A stretch of DNA of 64,000 nt from Pseudomonas sp. 6D_7.1_Bac1 (lineage in GTDB: Bacteria > Pseudomonadota > Gammaproteobacteria > Pseudomonadales > Pseudomonadaceae): contig NZ_JANLNW010000016.1 of the NCBI RefSeq assembly GCF_025465945.1, positions 1-64,000 on the forward strand, in the 5' to 3' direction. The notes under the pieces were generated by a model. That model ran no database searches. It worked only from the letters and a program-made list of their open reading frames with translations, and was not told where the DNA came from. Shown here piece by piece: positions 44,936 to 53,838 of this stretch (the first letter of the stretch is position 1; each line of letters begins with the position of its first letter). The position numbers were made by a program, and so were the translations under genes.

Positions 44936-45031
44936 TTATCCGATCACTTTGGTAAGGTTCGGCAAAATCAGTATCAGCGTAGTGGCGAATAGAATGAGCC
45001 CGGCTTGACGCACTTTCGAATGTTTGAACAT
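44936..45031 (-). CDS. 31-aa hydrophobic small membrane protein
   Basis: An ATG at 45031 opens a 31-codon frame: a basic start (MFKHSKVRQ) then one hydrophobic helix (about residues 10-26) and a short polar end. Charge and hydrophobicity are those of a real single-pass small membrane protein, oriented with the N terminus inside. AAGG lies 10-13 nt upstream. It sits in a 604-bp gap; upstream (45032-45431) nothing else is recognisable. Function unknown. Confidence 0.55.
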   Translation of the reverse strand: MFKHSKVRQAGLILFATTLILILPNLTKVIG

Positions 45032-45431
45032 GGCTGTCTGCCTTTTTTTGTTATTTCCTGAGCGTCGAATGCTTGCCTGCATTTCTCCATGACGGCAAAG
45101 CGCTGTAGTTCCCTTCTCACGAGCGCCTCGGCAAAACCCGACGACAACCTCGTAATGTTTACCTTAGGGGCCCCGCAGGCTGTGGTTTAGATCCATTTCG
45201 TATCAAGTAAGCGCAAAAAGCTTCTATAAAGGCATGAGGCGTATTGCCAGCTGCTTTGACGCCCTTTTGCTAGACAGTTCGGTGACCTGAATCGGTTAAT
45301 CCGATAGCTCACTACCGTCCGTCTGAGCGTGACCGTCAAGGTCGTTGAGCGCTTCGGTCATTGAATCCATCGCGGCTAAGCCTAAGGTGAGAACTCGCTA
45401 ACCTTCACCTGCCCAGCGGTACGAGGACGTC

Positions 45432-46637
45432 ATGACCCAAGCTTTGATTTTCGATGCGTTACGCACGCCCCGTGGCCGAGGCAAGGCCGATGGCGCCTTG
45501 CACAGCGTCAAACCGGTGAACCTGCTGGCAGGCCTGCTCGGCGCGCTGCAACAACGTACGCAACTCGACACCCGCGAGGTCGATGACCTCGTGATCGGCT
45601 GTGTTACACCGATTGGCGATCAGGGCGCCGACATCGCCAAAACCGCAGCGTTGGTGGCTGATTGGGACGTCAGCGTCGCCGGTGTGCAAATCAATCGTTT
45701 TTGTGCATCAGGGCTGGAAGCGGTGAATCTCGGGGCGATGAAGGTGCGTTCCGGCTTCGAGGACTTGGTGGTGGTCGGCGGGGTTGAGTCCATGTCGCGG
45801 GTACCGATGGGCAGCGACGGTGGTGCCTGGGCGCTTGACCCGCAGACCAACCTGCACAGCCAATTCACCCCGCAAGGCGTGGGTGCAGACCTGATCGCCA
45901 CGATCGAGGGCTTCAGTCGTCAGGACGTCGATGCGTACGCGCTGCACTCCCAGCAAAAAGCGGCGCGGGCACGGGCAGACGGCTCGTTCAAAAAGTCCCT
46001 GGTGCCGGTGCAGGATCAGAACGGCATCATCCTGCTCGATCATGACGAGTTCATTCGCGCCGAGTCGACCCTGGAAGGCCTGGGCAAGCTCAAACCGAGC
46101 TTCGAGATGATCGGGCAAATGGGCTTCGATGCCACCGCGCTGCGGGTCTACAGCCACATCGAGCGCATCAACCACGTACACACGCCGGGCAACAGTTCAG
46201 GGATCGTCGATGGCGCGGCGCTGATGCTGATCGGCTCCGAAGCGAAGGGCCGGGCGCTGGGCTTGCAGCCACGGGCGCGGATAGTCGCCACGGCGGTCAC
46301 CAGCACCGATCCGACCATCATGCTCACCGGCCCTGCGCCGGCCACTCGCAAGGCTTTGGCCAAAGCCGGGCTGCGGGTCGAGGACATCGATCTGTTCGAG
46401 GTCAATGAAGCATTTGCCTCGGTGGTGCTCAAATTCATCAAGGACATGGCCATTGATCCAGCCAAGGTCAACGTCAACGGCGGCTCCATCGCCATGGGCC
46501 ACCCGCTGGGCGCTACCGGTTGCGCGATTCTCGGCACTTTGCTCGATGAACTGGAAGTGCGGCAGTTGCGCTACGGCCTGGCGACCCTCTGTGTCGGCGG
46601 CGGCATGGGTATCGCCACCATCATCGAACGCCTCTGA
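45432..46637 (+). CDS. Acetyl-CoA C-acetyltransferase / 3-ketoacyl-CoA thiolase
   Basis: A 401-aa thiolase of the FadA/FadI type. The acyl-enzyme nucleophile is Cys91 in [11 protein letters not shown]; the second active Cys lies in TLCVGGGMG, and His in GHPLGATG and NEAFA complete the site. It catalyses thiolytic cleavage in beta-oxidation or the reverse. It is followed 41 bp later by the multifunctional enzyme, so the two form a fatty acid degradation operon. Confidence 0.94.
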   Translation: MTQALIFDALRTPRGRGKADGALHSVKPVNLLAGLLGALQQRTQLDTREVDDLVIGCVTPIGDQGADIAKTAALVADWDVSVAGVQINRFCASGLEAVNLGAMKVRSGFEDLVVVGGVESMSRVPMGSDGGAWALDPQTNLHSQFTPQGVGADLIATIEGFSRQDVDAYALHSQQKAARARADGSFKKSLVPVQDQNGIILLDHDEFIRAESTLEGLGKLKPSFEMIGQMGFDATALRVYSHIERINHVHTPGNSSGIVDGAALMLIGSEAKGRALGLQPRARIVATAVTSTDPTIMLTGPAPATRKALAKAGLRVEDIDLFEVNEAFASVVLKFIKDMAIDPAKVNVNGGSIAMGHPLGATGCAILGTLLDELEVRQLRYGLATLCVGGGMGIATIIERL

Positions 46638-46678
46638 GCCCCCGACTTCAGGGAAACCCGACTTCAAGGAAAATTGCC

Positions 46679-48823
46679 ATGACTGATGCCATTCGTTACG
46701 AAAAAGGTCAGGACCAGATTGTCGTCCTGACCATCGACATGCCGGGCCAGAGCGCCAACACCATGAACGCGGTGTACCGCGACGCCATGGCGGGCTGCGT
46801 TGCGCGTCTGGTGGCCGACAAGGACTCGATCGCCGGGGTGATCATCACCTCCGCGAAAAAAACCTTCTTTGCCGGCGGCGATCTCAACGAGCTGATCAAA
46901 GTCGGCAAGCCCCAGGCCAAAGCCTTCTACGATATGGTGCTGACACTCAAAGCTCAACTTCGGACACTGGAGACGCTCGGCAAACCGGTAGTCGCGGCGA
47001 TCAATGGCGCGGCACTGGGTGGCGGTTGGGAAATCTGCCTGGCCTGTCATCACCGCGTTGCGCTGGACAATCCGTCGGTGCAAATCGGTTTGCCGGAGGT
47101 CACTCTGGGTCTGTTGCCGGGCGGTGGTGGGGTGGTGCGGATGGTGCGCATGCTGGGGCTGGAGAAAGCACTGCCGTATCTGCTCGAAGGCAAGAAGGTT
47201 CGGCCGCAACAAGCGCTGCAAGCCGGCTTGGTCGATGAAGTGGCGGCGGATCGTGATGAACTGCTGGCCAAGGCGCGTGCGTGGATCGTCGCCAACCCGG
47301 CGGTCAAACAGCCTTGGGATGTGAGCGGTTACCAGCTTCCCGGTGGCACACCGTCGCACCCGAAAGTCGCGCAGATGCTGGCCATCGCGCCGTCGATCCT
47401 GCGCAGCAAAACCCAGGGCTGCATGCCAGCACCGGAGAAGATCCTCTGCGCCGCAGTTGAGGGCGCTCAGGTCGATTTCGACACGGCGCAACTGATCGAA
47501 GCCCGCTACTTCACCGAGCTGACCACCGGCCAGGTGGCGAAGAACATGATCGGCACCTTCTGGTTTCAGCTCAATGAAATCAATGCCGGTGGTTCGCGAC
47601 CTGCGGGCTTTGCACCTCACGTGACGAAGAAAGTCGGGGTGCTCGGTGCGGGCATGATGGGCGCCGGGATTGCCTACGTCAGCGCCGTGGCCGGTATCGA
47701 CGTAGTGCTCAAGGACATCAACCTGGCGGCGGCCAAGAAGGGCAAGGCCCATTCGGCGGCGTTGCTGGACAAGAAAGTCGCCCGTGGTCAACTGAGCGTG
47801 GAGCAGCGGGAAACCACGCTGGCGCGGATCAAAATCACCGAGCAGGACGCCGATCTGGCGGGTTGCGACCTGATCATCGAAGCGGTGTTCGAAGACCGCG
47901 AGCTGAAAGCCAAGGTCTCGTCAGCCTCGCAAAAAGTCGTCGGTGCAGACGCGGTCATCGCTTCCAATACCTCGACCCTGCCAATTAGTGGCCTGGCAAC
48001 GGCCGTGCCGGATCAGTCGAAATTCATCGGCCTGCACTTCTTCAGCCCGGTAGACAAAATGCCGCTGGTGGAAATCATCAAAGGCGCCAGCACCAGCGAT
48101 GAAACACTGGCTCGCGGTTTTGATTTCGTCCTGCAAATCAAGAAAACCCCGATTGTGGTCAATGACAGCCGTGGCTTCTTCACCTCGCGGGTGTTCGGCA
48201 CCTTCACCAACGAAGGCATCGCCATGCTCGGCGAGGGCATCTCGGCACCGATGATCGAAACCGAGGCGCGTAAGGCCGGGATGCCGATTGGCCCGCTGGC
48301 GATCTCCGACGAAGTGTCCCTGAGCCTGATGAGCCATATCCGTCAGCAAACTGCCAGGGACTTGCAAGCCGAAGGTAAAGCGCTGACCGCGCATCCGGCG
48401 TTTGCCGTGATCGATCTGCTACTCAACGAATACAAGCGTCCTGGTAAAGCTGCTGGCGGCGGTTTCTACGAATACCCGGTCGATGGGCAGAAACATTTGT
48501 GGCCAGGGCTTAAAACTCGCTTCGAGAAGGCTGACGGGCAAATATCGCCACAAGATATACGCGATCGCCTGTTGTTCGTGCAGGCCATCGAAACCGTGCG
48601 TTGCGTGGAGGAGGGCGTGCTGTTGTCGACGGCCGACGCCAATATCGGTTCGATCTTCGGCATTGGCTTCGCCGCCTGGACCGGCGGGGCGTTGCAGTTC
48701 ATCAACCAGTATGGGGTGAAAGACTTCGTCGCCCGCGCCCAGTACCTGGCCGAGCAATACGGCGAGCGCTTTACACCGCCTGCGCTGCTGTTGGAAAAAG
48801 CCGCGAAGGGAGCGTTGTTCTGA
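46679..48823 (+). CDS. Multifunctional enoyl-CoA hydratase / 3-hydroxyacyl-CoA dehydrogenase
   Basis: A 714-aa FadB/FadJ-type protein. Residues about 1-190 are the crotonase domain (INGAALGGGWEICLACH, LPEVTLGLLPGGGG with the catalytic Glu). From about 315 comes the NAD-binding dehydrogenase domain (VGVLGAGMMGAGIAYV) with LHFFSPVDKMPLVEII, then the C-terminal dehydrogenase fold. It hydrates and oxidises acyl-CoA intermediates for the thiolase upstream. A second set to the canonical fadBA is common in Pseudomonas (inference). Confidence 0.95.
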   Translation: MTDAIRYEKGQDQIVVLTIDMPGQSANTMNAVYRDAMAGCVARLVADKDSIAGVIITSAKKTFFAGGDLNELIKVGKPQAKAFYDMVLTLKAQLRTLETLGKPVVAAINGAALGGGWEICLACHHRVALDNPSVQIGLPEVTLGLLPGGGGVVRMVRMLGLEKALPYLLEGKKVRPQQALQAGLVDEVAADRDELLAKARAWIVANPAVKQPWDVSGYQLPGGTPSHPKVAQMLAIAPSILRSKTQGCMPAPEKILCAAVEGAQVDFDTAQLIEARYFTELTTGQVAKNMIGTFWFQLNEINAGGSRPAGFAPHVTKKVGVLGAGMMGAGIAYVSAVAGIDVVLKDINLAAAKKGKAHSAALLDKKVARGQLSVEQRETTLARIKITEQDADLAGCDLIIEAVFEDRELKAKVSSASQKVVGADAVIASNTSTLPISGLATAVPDQSKFIGLHFFSPVDKMPLVEIIKGASTSDETLARGFDFVLQIKKTPIVVNDSRGFFTSRVFGTFTNEGIAMLGEGISAPMIETEARKAGMPIGPLAISDEVSLSLMSHIRQQTARDLQAEGKALTAHPAFAVIDLLLNEYKRPGKAAGGGFYEYPVDGQKHLWPGLKTRFEKADGQISPQDIRDRLLFVQAIETVRCVEEGVLLSTADANIGSIFGIGFAAWTGGALQFINQYGVKDFVARAQYLAEQYGERFTPPALLLEKAAKGALF

Positions 48824-48918
48824 CGGATTAGCGGCGTGCACCGGGCTTGCCTTGACCCCGCGTTTCAAGGCAGGCTCTGAGGTGTGCACTATCGCCTCTA
48901 TCGTGTCAGGTATTTTTT

Positions 48919-49647
48919 ATGTCGTTACGCATCTGCATTCTGGAAACCGACATCCTGCGTCCAGAACTGGTCGATGAATATCAGGGTTACGGGCAGATGT
49001 TCCAGCGCCTGTTTTCGCAGCAACCCATCGCTGCCGAGTTCACTGTCTACAACGTGATGCAGGGCGATTACCCGAGCGATGAACTGAGTTTCGATGCCTA
49101 TCTGGTGACCGGCAGTAAGGCGGACTCGTTCGGTACCGACCCGTGGATTCAAACCCTCAAGACTTACCTGTTGGCGCGCTATGAGCGCGGCGACAAGCTG
49201 CTGGGCGTGTGCTTCGGCCATCAATTGCTGGCGCTGCTGCTGGGCGGCAAAAGCGAGCGTGCGACCCAGGGCTGGGGCGTCGGCACCCACAGCTACAAAC
49301 TCGCCGCCAAAGCGCCGTGGATGAGCCCGGTGAGGGAAGAGTTGACGCTGCTGATCAGCCACCAGGATCAGGTCACCGCACTACCGGAAAACGCCACGGT
49401 GATCGCTTCCAGCGATTTCTGCCCGTACGCCGCGTACCACATCAACGACCAGGTGCTGTGCTTCCAGGGTCATCCGGAGTTCATTCACGATTACTCGCGG
49501 GCGTTGCTGGAAATCCGCCAACAGCACCTGGGCGAACAGGTTTATCAGAAAGGCGTGGCCAGCCTGGCGCATGAGCACCACGGCGCCACTGTCGCCGAGT
49601 GGATGATGCGGTTTGTGGCTCATAAGCCGCAGACCAAATCCGTATAA
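48919..49647 (+). CDS. Class I glutamine amidotransferase-like protein
   Basis: A 242-aa stand-alone GATase1-type protein similar to those beside GMP synthase-like folds. The nucleophile Cys98 is in GVCFGHQLLA, and FQGHPEF holds the His and Glu of the triad. No synthetase domain is attached. It may hydrolyse gamma-glutamyl compounds; substrate unknown. No strong ribosome site before ATG 48919. Confidence 0.9.
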   Translation: MSLRICILETDILRPELVDEYQGYGQMFQRLFSQQPIAAEFTVYNVMQGDYPSDELSFDAYLVTGSKADSFGTDPWIQTLKTYLLARYERGDKLLGVCFGHQLLALLLGGKSERATQGWGVGTHSYKLAAKAPWMSPVREELTLLISHQDQVTALPENATVIASSDFCPYAAYHINDQVLCFQGHPEFIHDYSRALLEIRQQHLGEQVYQKGVASLAHEHHGATVAEWMMRFVAHKPQTKSV

Positions 49648-49669
49648 GGTGTAGTCTCGATAAGAAACC

Positions 49670-49802
49670 TGTGGTGAGGGAGCTTGCTCCCGCTCGGCCG
49701 CGAAGCGGTCGTAAAACCAGTCGCGTCTACCTGACTCCGAATAATCCCCCCCGATTTGAGGACCGCTTCGCGCTCCAACGGGGGCAAGCCCCCTCGCCAC
49801 AA
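49670..49802. repeat. REPIN between amidotransferase and corA
   Basis: GTGGTGAGGGAGCTTGCTCCC at the left (one base change from the first type) and GGGGGCAAGCCCCCTCGCCAC at the right, inverted, with internal GACCGCTTCGCG/CGCGAAGCGGTC arms. This third REPIN mixes a GGGAGCTTGCTCCC arm with a GGGGGC arm. It may also serve as the end of the convergent transcripts. Confidence 0.88.
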
Positions 49803-49809
49803 CAGCTGT

Positions 49810-50781
49810 TCAAAGCCACCCCGACCGCTTGAAGCTCGCCCACAACCCGACACAGCCCACGGTTATAAACCCCAGTACCGAAAAATAGCCGTAGTGCCAG
49901 CTCAACTCCGGCATATTCTGGAAGTTCATCCCGTAGATCCCGGCCACCGCCGTCGGGAACGCCAGAATCGCCGCCCAGGCCGCGAACTTGCGTTGCACTA
50001 CGCTTTGCCGCGCCGCTTCCAGCAACACACCGATCTCGATGGTCTGGCTGGCGATGTCGCGTAACGTTGTAAGGTCCTCCATCTGTCGCGTGACATGGAT
50101 CTGCACATCACGAAAGTACGGGCGCATGTTCTTGTCGATAAACGGGAAGCTCAGCTTCTGCAGCTCTTCGCTGATCTCCACCATCGGCGCCGCATAACGT
50201 CGCAGGCGCAATACGTCGCGACGCAAACCGTGCAGGTTCTGGATGTCCTTTTCGTTGAGTGCGCTGCACAGCACGTTGCGCTCCAGCTCATCGATCTCGG
50301 CATGGATCGCTTCACTCACCGGCTGATAGTTTTCGATGACGAAATCGAGCAGGGCATAGAGTACGAAATCCTCGCCGTGCTCAAGCAACAGCGGACGTGC
50401 CTCACAGCGTTGGCGCACATGGGCGTAGGACGCCGAGTGACCGTTGCGGCAGGTGATGATGTAACCCTTGCCGGCAAAGATGTGCGTTTCAATGAACTCC
50501 AGTTTGCCTTCATGGCGCACCGGCGAGTACGTGACGATAAACAGCGCATCGCCAAAGGTTTCAAGCTTCGGACGGCTGTGTTTTTCCAGGGCGTCTTCGA
50601 TCGCCAACTCGTGCAGGCCGAACTGGCGTTGCAGGTTGGCCAGCTCCAGGGCGTTTGGCTCTTCGAGGCCGATCCACACGAAATGGTCGGGTTTTGCAGC
50701 CCAGGCCGCGCCTTCATTGGGGGTGATACTGGTGACTTTCTTACCGGCGCTGTAGACCGCAGCCGCAACGACTCTACCCAT
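49810..50781 (-). CDS. corA: Magnesium/cobalt transporter CorA
   Basis: A 323-aa CorA-family channel. A large N-terminal cytoplasmic domain is followed by two C-terminal membrane helices; the GMN signature at the end of the first (AGIYGMNFQNMPEL) is intact and the basic tail ends SFKRSGWL. It carries Mg2+ (and Co2+, Ni2+) into the cell. Single gene, divergent from nothing obvious; a terminator-like REPIN follows. Confidence 0.95.
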   Translation of the reverse strand: MGRVVAAAVYSAGKKVTSITPNEGAAWAAKPDHFVWIGLEEPNALELANLQRQFGLHELAIEDALEKHSRPKLETFGDALFIVTYSPVRHEGKLEFIETHIFAGKGYIITCRNGHSASYAHVRQRCEARPLLLEHGEDFVLYALLDFVIENYQPVSEAIHAEIDELERNVLCSALNEKDIQNLHGLRRDVLRLRRYAAPMVEISEELQKLSFPFIDKNMRPYFRDVQIHVTRQMEDLTTLRDIASQTIEIGVLLEAARQSVVQRKFAAWAAILAFPTAVAGIYGMNFQNMPELSWHYGYFSVLGFITVGCVGLWASFKRSGWL

Positions 50782-50883
50782 AATTCTTATTCACTTCTTC
50801 TTGGCAAATGACAGTGACAAGCAGCGTGCAGCTTAGCCTGCTCCAGAGTGTGAGAGTCAGCAGAATCGGCGAAGTTCGCCGGC

Positions 50884-50911
50884 AAAAAGAAGCCCGCACG
50901 GGGCGGGCTTC
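50884..50911 (-). terminator. Terminator of the acyltransferase gene
   Basis: On the minus strand GAAGCCCGC and GCGGGCTTC form a 9-bp stem followed by TTTTT, immediately after the stop at 50914. Confidence 0.88.
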
Positions 50912-50913
50912 AT

Positions 50914-51636
50914 TCAGGCGGCTTGCAGCTGTCGGTCCATCGTCTCGATGCACTCACGCATCTGCTCGCGGCACTGCGCGATCAGCATCGGCATGTCGTC
51001 CAGGCTCAAACCGGCGGTAGGAATCGCCGGCAGCGAGCGGATCAGGATCTTGCCGCTGCGCCAGCGGTTCAGGCGCATATGGTTGATGTAGCTGCTGACA
51101 CACACGGGCACGATCGGCACGCCGGCGGCGATCGCCATCTGGAACGCGCCTTTCTTGAACGGCAGCAATTCTTCACCCAGGTTGCGCGTGCCTTCCGGGA
51201 ACACCCAGATCGACGTGTCCTTGTGCTGCAAGGTGTCGGTGGTGGTGAGCATCGCCTGCCGAGCCTTGTGCGCATTGCCGCGGTCGATCAGCACATTGCC
51301 GGCCAGCCAGAACAGCTGCCCGAACAACGGCACCCACTTCAGGCTCTTTTTGCCGATGCACACAGTGCGGTGCGGCACCACATTGCCCAGCACAAACAAA
51401 TCGTAGTTGGACTGATGGTTGGCGATCACCACGCAGCTTTGCGTCTTGTTCGTCAGCGGCTCGACATCGGTCTTCACTCGCAGGCGCAAAATGCACATCG
51501 CCGGCCAGGCATAAAGGCGCGCGCACAAACGGCTGTTATCCGGATTGAACGGCCGGCACAGGCCCAGCAATACACCCAGCACACCTGCTACAAAAAAATG
51601 CAGACCCATCAATAACATGCGGAACAGATACAGCAT
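50914..51636 (-). CDS. 1-acyl-sn-glycerol-3-phosphate acyltransferase (PlsC family)
   Basis: Makes phosphatidate in phospholipid synthesis. The 240-aa membrane protein has an N-terminal membrane helix (about 8-28), then the acyltransferase motifs: NHQSNYD (His74 and Asp79 of HX4D), FPEGTRNLGEELLPFKKGAF, and the VPIVPV block. Pseudomonas often has several PlsC paralogues, so a specific symbol is not given. No ribosome site is seen before the ATG at 51636. Confidence 0.93.
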   Translation of the reverse strand: MLYLFRMLLMGLHFFVAGVLGVLLGLCRPFNPDNSRLCARLYAWPAMCILRLRVKTDVEPLTNKTQSCVVIANHQSNYDLFVLGNVVPHRTVCIGKKSLKWVPLFGQLFWLAGNVLIDRGNAHKARQAMLTTTDTLQHKDTSIWVFPEGTRNLGEELLPFKKGAFQMAIAAGVPIVPVCVSSYINHMRLNRWRSGKILIRSLPAIPTAGLSLDDMPMLIAQCREQMRECIETMDRQLQAA

Positions 51637-51723
51637 TTACAGGCCCACCGGGACAAAAGGTGGCGCAGTGTACGGATGTGCACTGTTTTCGGCAATTGCC
51701 GCTATAGAGGTAGGAGATAGGCG

Positions 51724-51789
51724 ATGTTTAAGCGCATGTTTCTGACCTGTAGTGTCATATGCGGGCTAGAGCGGCCGAAGGACGATTAA
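51724..51789 (+). CDS. Possible 21-codon small ORF
   Basis: An ATG 11 nt after AGGAG opens a 21-codon frame beginning MFKRMFLTCSVICGLERP. It is preceded by the 12-bp palindrome CGGCAATTGCCG (51690-51701) and a TATAGA that could be a -10. Small lipoprotein-like (a Cys after a hydrophobic run), but too short to be sure; similar short frames of this type are often real in Pseudomonas. Unknown function. Confidence 0.3.
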   Translation: MFKRMFLTCSVICGLERPKDD

Positions 51790-51802
51790 CCGATGGAGCA
51801 AG

Positions 51803-51831
51803 AAAAAGCCCGACTCGGCGGTCGGGCTTTT
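51803..51831 (-). terminator. Terminator of the crotonase gene
   Basis: AAAAGCCCGAC and GTCGGGCTTTT flank a four- to six-base loop. On the minus strand a T-run follows, 22 nt past the stop at 51854; the plus side is also T-flanked, so it is bidirectional. Confidence 0.88.
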
Positions 51832-51853
51832 CGTTGCAGCGCTTTCGGGCTGC

Positions 51854-52543
51854 TTAAACCAAATGTTCCTGATCCAGGATAATTGCGTTGTCCAGTGTCT
51901 CCAGCAGGGCCTTGCGCACTTTCAACTTGGTGTTCTTGTGCGCGGTCATGTTGATTTTCTTCAACTGACGCGCTACGGCCAGTGCGGCACTTTGCAGTTC
52001 TTCGGCCGATACGACCTTGTCGAGGAAACCAGCATCCATAGCACCCTGAGGATCGAACATCTCAGCGTTGATCACCGAACGGTGGAACGCCGACTGGCTC
52101 AGACGATCGCGGGCCAGCTCGATGCCAGCGTGGTGCATGGTCATGCCGATCTGCACTTCGTTCAGGCCAATGCTGAACGGGCCGTCGACACCAATCCGGT
52201 AGTCGGCTGACAACAGAATGAACGCACCCTTGGCCACCGCGTGCCCAGGGCACGCGACGATCACCGGGAATGGGTGCGACAACAGACGACGGGCCAGGGT
52301 CGAACCGGCGGTCACCAGACTCACCGCTTCTTTAGGACCGGCCGTCATCACCTTCAAGTCATAACCGCCCGACAAAATGCCCGGCTGACCGGTGATGATC
52401 ACCACCGCACGATCCGTCACCGCACGATCCAGCGCAGCATTAAACGCGGCAATCACGTCCGGCGAGATAGCATTGACCTTACCGTTGCTCAAGGTCAGGG
52501 TCGCGATACCGTCTTCGAGGTGGTACGAAATCAACTCACTCAT
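51854..52543 (-). CDS. Crotonase/enoyl-CoA hydratase family protein
   Basis: A 229-aa crotonase-fold protein. NGKVNAIS and GQPGILSGGYDLKVM form the oxyanion and CoA region; GHAVAKGAFILLSADYRI and FSIGLNEVQIGM follow. The usual pair of catalytic Glu residues is not clear: the second position reads GLNEVQIG, so activity may be hydrolase or isomerase rather than hydratase. AAGGAA precedes the ATG. A palindrome lies 66 bp upstream. Confidence 0.88.
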   Translation of the reverse strand: MSELISYHLEDGIATLTLSNGKVNAISPDVIAAFNAALDRAVTDRAVVIITGQPGILSGGYDLKVMTAGPKEAVSLVTAGSTLARRLLSHPFPVIVACPGHAVAKGAFILLSADYRIGVDGPFSIGLNEVQIGMTMHHAGIELARDRLSQSAFHRSVINAEMFDPQGAMDAGFLDKVVSAEELQSAALAVARQLKKINMTAHKNTKLKVRKALLETLDNAIILDQEHLV

Positions 52544-52608
52544 GACGCTATTCCTTGTATTGAAGTGGAGCAGACGTTACCCACCGCCGTAGGCCAGGTA
52601 AAGCGCCA

Positions 52609-52626
52609 TGACTGACCGGCCAGTCA
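52609..52626. promoter_or_regulatory. Palindromic operator-like site upstream of the crotonase gene
   Basis: TGACTG-ACCGGC-CAGTCA: 6-bp arms around a CCGG core, 66-83 bp before the crotonase start. The form is typical of TetR-family operators in fatty acid or branched-chain metabolism. The regulator is not known. Confidence 0.5.
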
Positions 52627-52784
52627 GCCAATTCACCCCCGCCAAGCGTAGCCGGCCATACACACCACGCATTGCCCTCTATATAGAAGCATTCACCCGG
52701 CCGAAGATTGGCAGGTTTGCCCTGCCTCCAGACCTGCCCGAACGCACAAATGCCTTAACCGCATGAAAATTCTGAAAAAAACCT

Positions 52785-52813
52785 TTGCCATCGGAAAAGC
52801 TTTCGACTACATT
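52785..52813 (+). promoter_or_regulatory. Promoter of tRNA-Ser
   Basis: TTGCCA (52785-52790), 17 nt, TACATT (52808-52813), then a GC-rich discriminator (AGCGCGCC) as expected for a stringently controlled stable RNA. Start site about 52820. Confidence 0.75.
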
Positions 52814-52851
52814 AGCGCGCCTCGACAGACAGAACATGTTTGAAGAGATAC

Positions 52852-52941
52852 GGTGAAGTGTCCGAGTGGCTTAAGGAGCACGCCTGGAAAGTGTGTATAC
52901 AAGAAATTGTATCGAGAGTTCGAATCTCTCCTTCACCGCCA
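52852..52941 (+). tRNA. tRNA-Ser (anticodon GGA)
   Basis: The acceptor stem pairs GGTGAAG with CTTCACC, then discriminator G and encoded CCA. The anticodon GGA stands in CTGGAAA; a long variable arm (GTGTGTATACAAGAAATTGTATC) marks a class II tRNA, and GTTCGAATC is the T loop. It reads UCC and UCU. The gene is intact and followed by a terminator. Confidence 0.97.
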
Positions 52942-52955
52942 AATTCGATGTACAC

Positions 52956-52989
52956 AAAACCCCTGATTTCGAAAGAAGTCAGGGGTTTT
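52956..52989 (+). terminator. Terminator after tRNA-Ser
   Basis: AAAACCCCTGA and TCAGGGGTTTT around a 12-base loop. Confidence 0.88.
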
Positions 52990-53110
52990 GTGGTTTCTGG
53001 CGTCTGAAAAAGTCGGTTGTGCCAGGGAAAAAATTCTCTAGCTCTGGGCAAGGGCACATACCGCCGATTTCTGGCGTATATAGAATGAGCAAAGCCGGAG
53101 GTACTGACTT

Positions 53111-53401
53111 ATGATCAGCAAGCTGCGTATTTCTGCTGTGCAACCAGTTGCCGGCAAACATGGCCTGAATGTCGAGTGGAACAACAGCAAGCGGCATACC
53201 GTTGATGTCACCGAGCACATCAAGACATTCCCTGTGCTCAAGCCGTTACAAGACCTGGCGCTGTTCAGCCAGGTCGCGGTAGGCGAGTGGGGATTTGACG
53301 TGACGTGGGGTGATGACATCGAACTCTCCGCCATGACGTTGCATCGCATGGCCCAGGAGCAATCTGGAGAGGTCATGCCGATCCGTGATTTCAAACGCTA
53401 A
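53111..53401 (+). CDS. DUF2442 domain-containing protein
   Basis: A 96-aa protein. LNVEWNNSKRHTVDVTEHI and FSQVAVGEWGFDVTWGDDIELS match the DUF2442 pattern as I know it; such proteins are often beside DUF4160 genes in toxin-antitoxin-like pairs, but no DUF4160 gene is next to it here. It starts the accessory islet downstream of tRNA-Ser. GGAGG about eight nt before the ATG. Confidence 0.75.
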   Translation: MISKLRISAVQPVAGKHGLNVEWNNSKRHTVDVTEHIKTFPVLKPLQDLALFSQVAVGEWGFDVTWGDDIELSAMTLHRMAQEQSGEVMPIRDFKR

Positions 53402-53432
53402 ACGGAGAAAATTTGACTGTCGGCATCGAGGC

Positions 53433-53579
53433 CTACTTCGTAATGGGTAGCTTGCCAGTGATCACAAAGGCGTCGAACACTTTCTGCCCATCACACGCGG
53501 CTTGCCAAACATCCAGGAGCGTCAGATCTGCGTTGACGACCTTTTTGCGCGGCTTGTCGATCTTTTTGGAGGTGGCCAT
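53433..53579 (-). CDS. 48-aa basic small protein
   Basis: A 48-codon frame with GGAGG seven nt before its ATG at 53579. It begins MATSKKIDKPRKKVVNADLT: a lysine-rich N terminus, then a likely helix with LLDVWQAACDGQKVFDAF. A longer version starting at 53606 is possible but would put the ribosome site inside the gene. No family recognised. It lies downstream of the 55-aa gene on the same strand, beyond a hairpin. Confidence 0.5.
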   Translation of the reverse strand: MATSKKIDKPRKKVVNADLTLLDVWQAACDGQKVFDAFVITGKLPITK

Positions 53580-53701
53580 TGGGGCCTCCGAAGGATGTGT
53601 ATTCATGCTGACCAGCTTATGTGATTAACCCTGTTCGGGTAAATCGAGGCAGGTGCTTCGCTTGCGGTGTTTTGCCCACCTGTCATTGAGCTGTTTACTG
53701 C

Positions 53702-53729
53702 AAAGGGGCGACTCAAACGTCGCCCCTTT
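53702..53729 (-). terminator. Hairpin between two minus-strand small genes
   Basis: AAAGGGGCGAC and GTCGCCCCTTT pair perfectly over 11 bp with a 6-base loop, about 110 nt downstream of the 55-aa gene. Few Ts follow, so a terminator role is likely but not certain. Nothing else is visible in 53607-53838. Confidence 0.65.
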
Positions 53730-53838
53730 CATCCTGTTCAGGACGGTAGCGCGTCCAAACGCCGTCCAATGACATCGAGCACATCGCACCGTCGCGCAGA
53801 GGAATCGCGCAAAGCAGTGCAAAGTCGTTAAGGATCAC

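Noticed and set aside
48832..48918. Regulatory site before the amidotransferase gene
   Set aside because: No dyad, promoter pair or ribosome site stood out.
53625..53822. 65-codon minus frame
   Set aside because: It begins at a TTG without a ribosome site and runs through the 11-bp hairpin at 53702.
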